Positions 15,001-24,299 of a stretch of 64,000 nucleotides of DNA are shown here, in pieces (the first letter of the stretch is position 1; each line of letters opens with the position of its first letter). Both the position numbers and the translations under genes were made by a program. The stretch is from Carex sylvatica (taxonomy: Eukaryota; Streptophyta; Magnoliopsida; Poales; Cyperaceae), in contig CAXKVR010000085.1 in assembly GCA_964058845.1 (NCBI GenBank), positions 1 to 64,000 on the forward strand, written 5' to 3'. The notes under the pieces were generated by a model. That model had not been told where the DNA came from and ran no database searches. It worked only from the letters and a program-made list of their open reading frames with translations.

Positions 15001-16871
15001 AGATTGTTGTATTAGGTGTTGTAAATGCCCTATTATATTGACATATGGAGACACTACTAGAGTGCTTCAGATACCTTCAATTAGAATGTTGTATTAGTGT
15101 TGTAAATGCCCTATTATCTTTCCATATAGAGATATTACTCGATTGCTCCAAACACATTCAATTGGACTGTTGTATTAGGGTTGCAAATGCCCTATTATCT
15201 TACCTTCAATTGGAGTGTTCTATTAGAGTTGTAAATGCCCTATTATCTTGCTATCTGTAGACACTACTTGGGTGCCCCAAACATCTTCAATTAGAGTGTT
15301 GTATTAGGGTTGTAAATGCCCTATTATCTTCTACTAGAGTGCCTCCATATGCATTCAGTTGGAGTGTTTTTATTAAGGGTTGTAAATACCCTATTATCTT
15401 GCAATATATATACACCATTAGAGTGGTCCTAACACATTCAATTGGACTGTTGTATTAGGGTTGCAAATGCCATATTATCTTGCCATCTGGAGACACTACC
15501 AGTGCTCCAGATACCTTCAATTATAGTGTTGTATTAGTGTTGTAAATGCCCTATTATCATTCCGTATAGAGACATTACTGGATTGCTCCAAACACATTCA
15601 ATTGGACTGTTGTATTAGGGTTGCAAATGACCTATTATCTTTCCTTCAATTGGAGTGTTCTATTAGGGTTGTAAATGTCATATTATCTTGTCATCTTGAG
15701 ACACTACTAGAGTGCTCCAAACACCTTCAATTGGAATATTTTATTAGGGTTGGAAAGGCCCTATTATCTTGCAATCTGGAGACACTACTAGATTGCTCCA
15801 AACACCTTCAATTGGAATGTTGTATTAGGGTTGTAAACGCCCTATTATCTTGCAATATGGAAACACCCTAAAATGCTCCAGATACCTTCAATATGAGTGT
15901 TGCATTAGTGTTGTAAATGCCCTATTATCTTTCCATATAAAGACATTACTGGATTGCTCCAAACACATTCAATTGTACTGTTGTATTAGGGTTGCAAATG
16001 CCCTATTATCTTACCTTCAATTGGAGTGTTCTATTAGGGTTGTAAATGCCCTATTATCTTGCTATCTGTAGAAACTACCTGAGTGCTCCAAACATCTTAA
16101 ATTAGAGTGTTGTATTACGGTTGTAAATGCCCTATTATCTTGACATATGGAGACACTACTAGAGTGCTTCTGATACCTTCAATTAGAATGTTGTCTTAGT
16201 GTTGTAAATGCCCTATTATCTTTCCATAGAGAGACATTACTGGATTGCTCGAAACACATTCAATTGGACTGTTGTATTACGGTTGCAAATGCCCTATTAT
16301 CTTACCTTCAATTGGAGTGTTATATTAGAGTTGTAAATGCCATATTATCTTGTCATCTGGAGACACTACTAGAGTGCTCCAGATACCTTCAATTATAGTG
16401 TTGTATTAGTGTTGTAAATGCCCTATTATCATTCCATATAGAGACATTACAGGATTGCTCCAAACACATTCAATTGGACAGTTGTATTAGGGTTGCAAAA
16501 GACCTATTATCTTACCTTCAATTGGAGTGTTCTATTAGGGTTGTAAATGTCATATTATGTTGTCATATGGAGACACTACTAGATTGCTCCAGATACCTTT
16601 AATTATAGTGTTGTGTTAGTGTTGTAAAGGCCCTATTATCTTCTACTAGAGTCCTCCAAAGACCTTCAATTGGAGTGTTTTTAATAGGGTTGTAAATACC
16701 CTATTATCTTGCAATATATATACACCATTAGAGTGGTCCTAACACATTCAATTGGAGTGTTGTATTAGGGTTGGAAATGCCGTATTATCTTGCAATCTGG
16801 AGACATCCGTAAAATGCTCCAAACACCTTCAATTGGAGTGTTGTATTAGGGTAATGCTCTATTATCTTTCC
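1..16871. repeat. Satellite DNA block of 81-bp and 48-bp monomers
   Basis: The whole stretch is built from variants of one unit. The long monomer is 81 bp; it starts at TTCAATTRGAGTG, passes through TTAGGGTT and TAAATGCCCTATTATCTT, and ends with a GGAGACACTACT...GCTCCA segment. The short monomer is 48 bp and lacks the last 33 bp. Given the block length, there are roughly 200-260 monomers. A marker block (CTACTAGAGTGCCTCCATAT) recurs at about 24, 1176, 2338, 3202, 4063, 6136, 7369, 8521, 10045, 10907, 11897, 12515, 13086, 13657, 14760 and 15331, so monomers are grouped into higher-order repeats of variable length. Short ORFs of 60-116 codons run through it only because both units are multiples of three; none has gene-like composition. 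The block runs off the left edge of the window and ends abruptly near 16,871. Confidence 0.95.
12655..16002. repeat. Tandem duplication of a 1,674-bp higher-order satellite unit
   Basis: Two nearly identical copies abut: about 12,655-14,328 and 14,329-16,002. Landmarks recur at an exact offset of 1,674 bp (12,800/14,474; 13,371/15,045; 13,928/15,602; 14,176/15,850). Only a few substitutions separate them, for example AATGTTTT near 14,063 against AATATTTT near 15,737. Monomers within each copy differ much more than the two copies do, so this is a recent amplification of a long unit rather than of single monomers. Confidence 0.9.
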
Positions 16872-16899
16872 AAACATGAAAGGAGGTGGTGGATTTCAG

Positions 16900-18277
16900 A
16901 GACATCCTCCGCAACAAAGAAAATAAGACAATCACACGAGCAAAGAAGAAAAAGCAATGCAGGCCGAGAGCAACTTGCAACTAGAATATTGTAGTGGTGA
17001 AGAAGAAGGCAGCGCCTGGTAGGAGATTGAGGAAACAAAAAACCTGGGACTGGTAGCAGTCCATGATGACGAAGCATCATCTGACAAAAACTCTCAGGTA
17101 CTTCACCAACTTGATTTAAACCCAATAAAATACGACAATAAGTTAGAAAATAAGTGTAACTTCATCAGTGATTCATTTACAGAATACCTAATACTTACAC
17201 ATACACCCAATCTAATTTTATTGATAGATGAATTACATAATAGTCTACTTAGAGAAAATAAAAGGATTCACTCTGTATACTTGAATATCTTAAGTCTAGA
17301 ATCACAAGTAAAGCAACTAGAGTGCTTGGGGTTAGAACTAGAGAATAGGTCCTGGTATATGAGTGAAAGTGAGGTCCTTAAGAACACCATACATCATCTC
17401 GAATCTAAACTCCAAAATCATGATATTCAAAGTGTACAACATGAGGGTGGTAATCTAAGATGTCAACATTCGACCTATTCACAAGAAACTGAAAACCTAA
17501 AAACAACTGTAAACCATCTAGAGTCTAAAGAGGGGTCATTAAGGCTAACTAATAATTATACAGTTTGATAATCTAGATTCACAAATTCATTCTCAAGTAA
17601 ATAATCATTTAACACAAATGAATAAGATGAAGTCTTGTAATAGACAAGACAGTATTATTAGAATACCCAACTCTAAATATCCTACAAAAACTCACTCAGA
17701 TATGAAGATGAACCAAACTCAACCTCTCAATCAAGATAAGTGTCAATAGAGAAACTTAGATCTATTAAATTATAAACAACCCGGATTTTACAAAAATAAG
17801 ATTCATTGTCTGAATGAATCAAAGAGAATATACTCTTGGAGACGAAAAAGAGAACAATGTCACAAGAATGATATTCTAACTATTAAAGCTCACCCCAAGT
17901 GTATGAACACATCAAAATTGACCCACAAATGTAATCATAAAATTGGAATGAAAAGAAACATAAGATTAACCAAGAAAGTAAATGATGCAAAAATTACATC
18001 AACCAATGATAAATCTAGATCGTACGAAACTATGGGTTCATATACTTACAATTCCAATTCAAATTCAAAGTCAAAATCAAAGAAGAATTCAAAAATCCAA
18101 AAATCAAACATCATTTGTCATTATTGCTGTTGTAAAGGACATACATTTATTGAATATGAACTTAGAAAGAAAAATAACATGTTAAATGTTGTTTGGGAAC
18201 TTAAAGTCTCGAAGAAACTAATCAATATTGAATCATATCTCCAATATTTAAACTTCAACATACCTGGAGGGAGATGA
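16900..18277 (+). pseudogene. Degraded gag C-terminal region of a Sirevirus-like Ty1/copia element
   Basis: A reading frame interrupted by TAG at 17,020 runs to about 17,566 and continues in a shifted frame to 18,277. It encodes a stretch resembling the NLCLMA-type acidic segment of copia gag (NLGLVAVHDDEAS), then a long leucine/glutamate-rich predicted coiled coil with two LESK-type heptads. Near 18,115-18,160 comes CHYCCCKGHTFIEY, a CX2CX4HX4C retroviral zinc knuckle whose last cysteine is tyrosine. A coiled coil followed by a knuckle is the layout of Sirevirus-lineage gag proteins. No protease or integrase follows, and no LTR was identified. The left edge directly adjoins the satellite. 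Stops, a frame change and the lost cysteine make it a pseudogene. Confidence 0.7.
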
Positions 18278-18692
18278 GATATAAGGGCGTAGTCTAATTA
18301 CAACCAATCATATAGTAAAATCAAGAATCTTTTAAAAGAATATACATACATCCTCACTTATATATATATAGGTACACATTTTAAGTACATTTTTATATAA
18401 TCTTACTTGTACAATCACATATCAAACTTATAATAAATAGTGTCAAGAACTTAAAATCTTCTTGACCGTTATAACAGAAGGCTGTGGAATTGCAGCCACC
18501 AGCTGATTATTTGGAGATATCTTCCATAAAATTATTAGATTTAAAGAGGGATATGTTACCATAATTCTCATATATTATTCTCATTACTCTACCTATAGAT
18601 ATTGCTCTCATGATTGATTCTTTCCAAAATTACATGATTCAAGATCTATTTAACAAGGAATTAAATCTCAATATTCAATTCAAAATGAACTC

Positions 18693-18700
18693 TATATAAG
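18693..18700 (+). promoter_or_regulatory. TATA box upstream of the zinc-finger pseudogene
   Basis: TATATAAG lies about 85 bp before an ATG in good plant context (CAAAATGAA at 18,782). A pyrimidine-rich leader (CTTCCTTCTTTCATCC) lies between them. This is a plausible plant core promoter, but the downstream frame is broken. Confidence 0.35.
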
Positions 18701-18781
18701 AAGACCTCCTCTATTTAAAATAAATTAACACTACTTCTTGACATAATTTGTCTTCCTTCTTTCATCCATTTCTCAACCAAA

Positions 18782-19130
18782 ATGAAAATTTGAGTGGGTG
18801 AGTATTGATATTGGGAACTGGAGAAACTGTATGAAGTGTGACGAAAGGACTAAAATGCTGGAGATGTTCTACTGCATGGACTGCACTACCACTATCCATC
18901 CTCTCTGCCTGGATAAGGATGCCTATCTTTATGATGATCCATGCTACTAGTTCTGGAAGTGCTCCACATGTGAAGAGAAAGTGAAGAACAAGAAAATTAA
19001 AAATGGCAAAGGTGGCTTCACACGCAACAACAAAAAAAATCCAACAAATGAAGTCCGCTTAGATTCACAATATAAAATAAAAGTTTTGCTATACATGCCT
19101 AATAGTCTATGTTTCAATGTTTCTGTTTAG
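18782..19130 (+). pseudogene. Broken small gene with a PHD-like Cys4-His-Cys3 finger
   Basis: The ATG at 18,782 opens a frame that stops after three codons. The next frame over reads on to TAG at 19,128 with one internal TAG at 18,948. That frame contains CMKC, then CMDC, then HPLC, and after the stop CSTC. The spacing C-X2-C...C-X2-C-X4-H-X2-C...C-X2-C matches the PHD/C1-like zinc-binding pattern of plant chromatin or signalling proteins. A lysine-rich basic tail follows. One base change (CAG to TAG would fit) and one single-base shift explain the breaks. The family is not identified further. A spliced N-terminus is possible, since GTGAGT lies near 18,799, so recent pseudogenisation is the likelier but not the only reading. 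Confidence 0.45.
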
Positions 19131-20570
19131 TCCCTATGATAAAGTCAAGAAACTTGTTGTCTTTTCGCAATCCTTATGTTTCTCCTCCATAATTAATATA
19201 GTAGTATTGTTATTTATTACTCTTATCAAAATCCGATGAATCAACTCTACTATTAATAAACAACAACTTCACCATAAATATAAGATTAACTATATTATTA
19301 ATAAATAAAGGGGAAAGGGAGGTCAACATGAAAATATATCTTGCTAATTCACACATGAATGACATGATCATCTTAAAAAATTTGATTAATCTAGTTAAGT
19401 CTAAGTGATAATTATGAACAAAGGAATAAAATAATTCTCATAGCCTTAAAAGTCCAATGTCTGTCATATGATCAGAAATTATAAATATAAAATTCAATTT
19501 ATATTACCAAAATCTACAAATAAAATGCTATGCGACATATACCGTTACCATCGTCAATTGATCTTTGTAACAGTTCCCAGCGGCAGATCAAAATTAGGAC
19601 TAATTTCTTTCCAGTTTTTGTCATATTTTCCTTCCCAAAACTTTTCAATCCCTGTTTGATTGATTTTTTGTCAAAAATAATGATTCCAATTCCAAAATTC
19701 TAGATATTTCATAATTCAAAATTGATATATTACTCAATCAATATCAAGTTTCCATATGTATAGCCCTAACTACATCTCATATTTAAGCACATCTTAGAAT
19801 ACAAGTTTCTTATTCTATATCTTTCCTTCTCACTTCTATATCCAATAATCCTCATGGTGATCTCATCAACTCCCTTGTACGCCACGATTGCAAGTGGTTT
19901 CATTTTAAAAGACTACATTGAGATGTAATGCCAAACAAGAAAGATGAATTGGAGACTAAGCTCATGAAGAAATAAGTTTAAGGGGTTCTTAGAAAGAACT
20001 CATCTAATTATCTATGCAAATTTCTATATTTTCGAATTAAAATTTTCTTCCAATGATGTATCCTATGGTATTATTACTATTCTAAATATATTTCGTTAAA
20101 TCTTGTTCTCTAGTGATCATCATGACTATAATCTAATCTCTACACTCCGTCTACTTAAGAGCATATGTTTGGGATCTTATCTAAAATACAATTTTTTTTT
20201 ATATAATAATTAAAATTGACTCCAACAATATAATTTCAATAAATCTGCCTATTTTAGAGGCACAAACATCATTGATTACACTTCAAAATTATACCGATTA
20301 GAATAATCACCATAATGATCAATTAATAATCTTAAATTTCAATATTCATTAATTTAGGGTTAGAACTTCAATATTTTGCCTAAAATAAGAGGCTAATACA
20401 CTTGATCAAAATTTAACTTTAATATTCTCTTAATTTAGAAGATTTGATCAAGTTAAATCAAATTTAATTTCAATAATTTTATGATAAAAAAGGAGTCAAA
20501 AGTTACATGTATTGCACTATGTTCATGCTTTTATTTCAATATTATTTTTATATTTTTTATTGTTGGCCTT
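19131..20570. other. AT-rich stretch without recognisable genes
   Basis: Mostly A/T with scattered poly-A and poly-T tracts. The ORFs present are short and have no recognisable motif. It lies between the zinc-finger pseudogene and the copia polypurine-like remnant and may be decayed retroelement DNA. Confidence 0.5.
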
Positions 20571-20574
20571 AATT

Positions 20575-20715
20575 TACAATTTTACTAAATTAAGAGAGAG
20601 TGCATTAATTGAGGGGGAGCTCTCTCTTCGTTTTGAGCATAACTGTGTTTTATTTTCTTATTCTTTTGATCACTTTCAAAAAGGAGGAGAGATATTACAA
20701 GTTCATGCTATATTG
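20575..20715 (+). other. Post-pol polypurine region of a Sirevirus-like copia remnant
   Basis: Two purine tracts, GAGGGGGAGC at 20,611-20,620 and AAAAAGGAGGAGAGAT near 20,679-20,693, sit where Sirevirus-type elements carry their polypurine tracts. The context ACTAAATTAAGAGAGAGTGC just before the first tract closely matches the minus strand near 40,074-40,115 in the large element at 38,790-50,584. This is the plus-strand equivalent of that region and probably belongs with the gag remnant at 16.9-18.3 kb. No LTR was recognised to its right. Confidence 0.45.
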
Positions 20716-20849
20716 ATATTCAATGACATACAGACATACACACAAACAGAAAAGAACAAGGGAAAAACAAAAACTTCAAAAATTTGAATTTTTCCGTACT
20801 TTGTGGGAATAAGAAATTTGTTCACTCACTTGATATAAAAGTAGTTAGG

Positions 20850-22277
20850 AAACAAATAACAATTAGCAATTACCAGCAGCATCCAGCCCAAGCATCACAA
20901 CCTGAAACAAGAATAAGAAAAAAGATCATGTTATAAAAGTAGTTAGGAGTTCTTTGAAGATTTATCTAATAATTTAGTAAAGTGCAACTAGATAGATATT
21001 ATACAAATTCAAATCTAAAAAAACTAGTAGAAGATGGAACCACACTCATCTGGCTTTATTCCTTTTTATTAGATGCAACTCTAGTGAAGCAAAGATGCAA
21101 CCATAGCAACTGAATTCAATAACTCTGACATAGCAAAGATGCAACATAGCAACAGTAGCTAAGCATAAAAAAAGAGAGGTACAAAGAACACCAGTTCTTA
21201 ACCATAGTCACAGAGATTTAATTCATAACTTGAATCGAAACAATTATAACATTAACATCTTAATTCCAGGCTAAGCAAAAAAGGCTCATCAAAGGGAGAA
21301 TATTGTTAGTTGTGAATATCAACACAACAATTCTGTAATCAAGTTCAGATTTTGCATGAGGTACGTTCTCGATTCAACAATTCAACAATTCAACCATTCA
21401 TAGCATAAGAATGAAGAATGATCCTTACTTGTGATTTATTTAGCTAAGCAACAATTCAACAATTCAACAAGTTCTAGTTTCCGCCTCGTTAATCTGAAAA
21501 TAAAGTTAAGATATTTTTAAGCAACATTTCAGCTCATATATAATGAGAAAAGGAAGCCTAAAGTAGTCTCTTATTACTGTTTTATTTAGCTAAGCACGGT
21601 AAATCAATTTGTGGTTTATTTAGCTAAGAGTACTTTGAATATACCTTGATAATACTTCGATTTGTGATGTATTTAGCTAAGAGTACCTTGATAGCACCAT
21701 ATGTAACTGAAAATCAGATATTTTCTGGTGGACGACCTTACACATAGAAGAAGCAAAAGAGAATAAATTTGGCTTTAGATTCCACACATTTTTTTTAGCA
21801 AACCAACAAAACCCTAAATTGGGTGACAAAAGAGAAAGAAACAAAAAGAAAATGAAAAGTACCTAAGAAGAGGAGCAAAAATCACATGATTGCGGTGCTT
21901 GAGAAACCTCGCCATCTTGTCTTGAGCCGTCACGAGTGGAGAACGAGAATTGAGGTTGGAGTTGATCAATGGAGGAGATTGAGGCGTGCGGAGGAGAGAG
22001 GAGGAGATGGAGGCGCGCGGGACCCTAGCATCGGGGCGGAGAGCTGTGTTTTTATTTTGGCAGAGGGGGTGGCGCGCGTTTTATTTTTTGCGTTTTTAAT
22101 TTTCTGCGATAAAAAAAAAACCTTCAGCGAACGTCGGTGGCTGATACTGGTCGCTGATAGTCGTGGTCGCCTGACGAAATGAAATTGCTTTCTTTTTAAT
22201 TGAAAAATAGATTATCTGCGACCGGCGTCAGCACCGGTCGCTGATACCGGTCGCAGAAAATCTATTCTGCTGTAGTG
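20850..22277 (-). mobile_element. CACTA-like transposon, right terminus with subterminal repeats
   Basis: The plus strand ends in TAGTG at 22,273-22,277, so the element reads CACTACAGCAGAATAG inward on the minus strand. Subterminal repeats of the ACCGGTCGC type lie at 22,218-22,258, and related GGTCGC motifs at 22,150-22,172, as CACTA (CMC) elements have. Inside lies a GC-rich stretch (21,880-22,150), and the minus strand there holds an ATG followed by ARFLKHRNHVIFAPLL and a GT splice donor near 21,862, like the first exon of a small gene. Further in is an ARF-like micro-exon. The opposite terminus was not found, so the left limit is a guess and the element may be a non-autonomous fragment. 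Confidence 0.5.
20874..20901 (-). pseudogene. ARF-type small GTPase micro-exon (P-loop fragment)
   Basis: On the minus strand, a TTTCAG acceptor precedes 28 nt that read VVMLGLDAAG (the last codon is split), followed by a GTAATT donor. The ten residues match the start of the P-loop region of plant ADP-ribosylation factors, where GLDAAGK binds nucleotide phosphate. No further ARF exon (switch regions, NKQD, C-terminal helix) is present within several kilobases. The piece lies inside the CACTA-like element, suggesting capture of a host gene fragment with its intron borders. It is short, so a chance match is possible. Confidence 0.4.
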
Positions 22278-22997
22278 ACTTTTGCATTTTAGTCCATCTG
22301 AAAAGGAGAAATTATGGAAATTCACAAACATACCTAAAATATTATGTTATCATTCAGACCAGGTCTTCTAAATTTCTTTCCCTACATCGGGTGCTAACTG
22401 AGCTGGTATATAGATTGGAACAAGCCGCACAGAGAAGATATTGAAGCAAAGGCAATAGGATTAGAAGAGAAAATTGTGAAACAAAACCCCTTAAATTCTC
22501 TAATAAAATAGAAAACCTTGATGGCAAAGTGGCAACCCTTAATACTAATAGGATTATAACGTTTTTTCTTAGTTTTAAAATGTTAATTGTATTTTACATT
22601 TCTCTGGTCATCTATTTTAACAGTATCTTGTAAAATCGTAATTGTACCTATAAAATAATAAAACATATATATATATATATGCATTCCTTTTGTTTCCTCC
22701 ACATTTTCATACACCAGACACATGCACCACCTTAGACTTGTAGGAAAGCCACAGCAAATCATGCCAAAAGAAACAACTAATTGGTGCCCCGTGGGCCATG
22801 GCAATACTAGCATGTCGAATATCATGTCTTCCTCCATAAGTTAAAGCAAGCCGTGGTCATTATATGAAGTACTCTCAAGGGTAACTTCATCTTCCATACA
22901 AACTCTTTTCTTCTCTCACTGTTTTTCCTTCTCTATCTCCATAACCCACAAACACACTCTTCGCTCTCTGCACCGCACTAATTCCAACAGAGAAGAT
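22278..22997 (+). promoter_or_regulatory. Upstream region and leader of the AGPase large-subunit gene
   Basis: A 720-bp non-coding stretch. It contains a (TA)n run at about 22,661-22,680, a TATA-like ATTATATGAAG near 22,858, and a C/T-rich leader (TTTTCTTCTCTCACTG...) before the ATG at 22,998. No specific transcription-factor site was recognised. Confidence 0.4.
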
Positions 22998-23884
22998 ATG
23001 GCTTTTTGGAGGACCAACACAATGATGCCACTATTGGCAGGGAAGCGGCTGGTAGATATCACACATACAGAAAGTGCTCATATGCGGAGGCATACAGATT
23101 TTCAGCGTACCAGAGTGGTCATGGCTCCAAAAAATCGAAAGAGTTATTCCATTAAAATGTCAATCTCTAACGACAAAGTAAATATAAACGTCAAGGTATG
23201 ATATTACTACATGCTTAATTTCGAAGTTAACAATAAAAAAAAAAAATTACTTCCAAATTTCCTTCAAAAAATTGTTTCTAAAGTTATCAAGAAATTGTTC
23301 TTGTTTGTTGAAATAAGATTGGAACAAGATTAAGATGATAGTGGCTATTGGCAAACCATTTAGGTTTCTCTCATAGAAGGAACCTCTGTTGTTTTCCCTT
23401 TTTTATGATATTTCCAACTTTTTTTCTGTTACTACTGCTTTGTGTGTTTATGGTTTTCTAGTTGTCGTGACGTTTACACTAGATTTTATTTACTTTACAA
23501 ATGAAAAAGATGAATTTTTGATAGAAAGAAACAATAATGTACGATGAGTTCGAAACGGAGTGCGTTAATTAGGAATGCTTTCGTTATAAAAGTGATTTGG
23601 GATGTTTCAGTTAGAAAGAGTAGAGTGTGTGAATTATTTAATGTGCAATTAGAATTTAGAAACTGAACATCTTACTATTTTAGGGTTTTGAACCTGTCTC
23701 TAAAAAATGTGACCACCATCTTATTATTTGACACCAAAACAACAAATCAAAATAGTGATCACTATTGTTTATGATTTCCCGTTTTCAATATAACAAGATG
23801 AAATAGTGACCACAGTTGTTTAACTCTTTTTATGGGAACTTTGCATATGATACAATGAGTTCCATAAAAAATTGCACATATATA

Positions 23885-24299
23885 GGAGTAGAACTAGGGT
23901 GTTCTTAATTTCACCAAAGTGTTTGGTGAGCTTAACTCCAAAACCCATCAAATATGTTTCAAATGACGAATTCAAACTGTTGAAATCCATCTACGCTACG
24001 AGTGATGCGTCTACACGTGAAAATTTTAAACATTCGAATTAATTTAGTATAAAGTCAAGCAGTAAAAAAACGTTCAAAAAATGAATGCACTAAAATTAAT
24101 TTATTAACCTTCTAATTTTGACCAAATGACTTTATACGAAATTAATTTGAATGTTTAAAAGTTTCACATGTAGATGCATCACTCGTAAGGTAGGCGGGTT
24201 CCAACAGTTCAGATTCGTCATTTGAAACCGATTTGATAAATTTTGGAGTTAAGCTCACCAAATATTTTGGTGAGCTTAAGAACACCCTAGTTCTACTCC
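23885..24299. mobile_element. Foldback MITE in AGPase intron 1 (family member 1)
   Basis: A 415-bp element is almost entirely an inverted repeat. It begins GGAGTAGAACTAGGGTGTTC and ends with the reverse complement, ...GAACACCCTAGTTCTACTCC. It is flanked by ATATA on both sides (23,880-23,884 and 24,300-24,304). The arms pair nearly to the centre near 24,090. There is no coding capacity. A related element lies at about 53,342-53,736. Confidence 0.85.

Noticed and set aside
221..16071. Many ORFs of 60-116 codons on the plus strand in the satellite
   Set aside because: They are the same 27-residue translation of the repeat unit, cut by stops at fixed monomer variants, with no start context or domain.
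1..16871. CRISPR-like array of repeats and spacers
   Set aside because: The whole sequence is repeat, with no unique spacers and no cas genes; it is a eukaryotic satellite.
1..16871. Interstitial telomere array because of TTAGGGTT
   Set aside because: The motif occurs once per monomer and is never tandem TTTAGGG.
18731..18745. CACTACTTC as the left end of the CACTA element at 22,277
   Set aside because: It does not match the CACTACAGCAGAATAG terminus and lacks the subterminal repeats.
20512..20787. 91-codon ORF with a hydrophobic start
   Set aside because: It overlaps the copia polypurine region and has AT-rich low-complexity composition.
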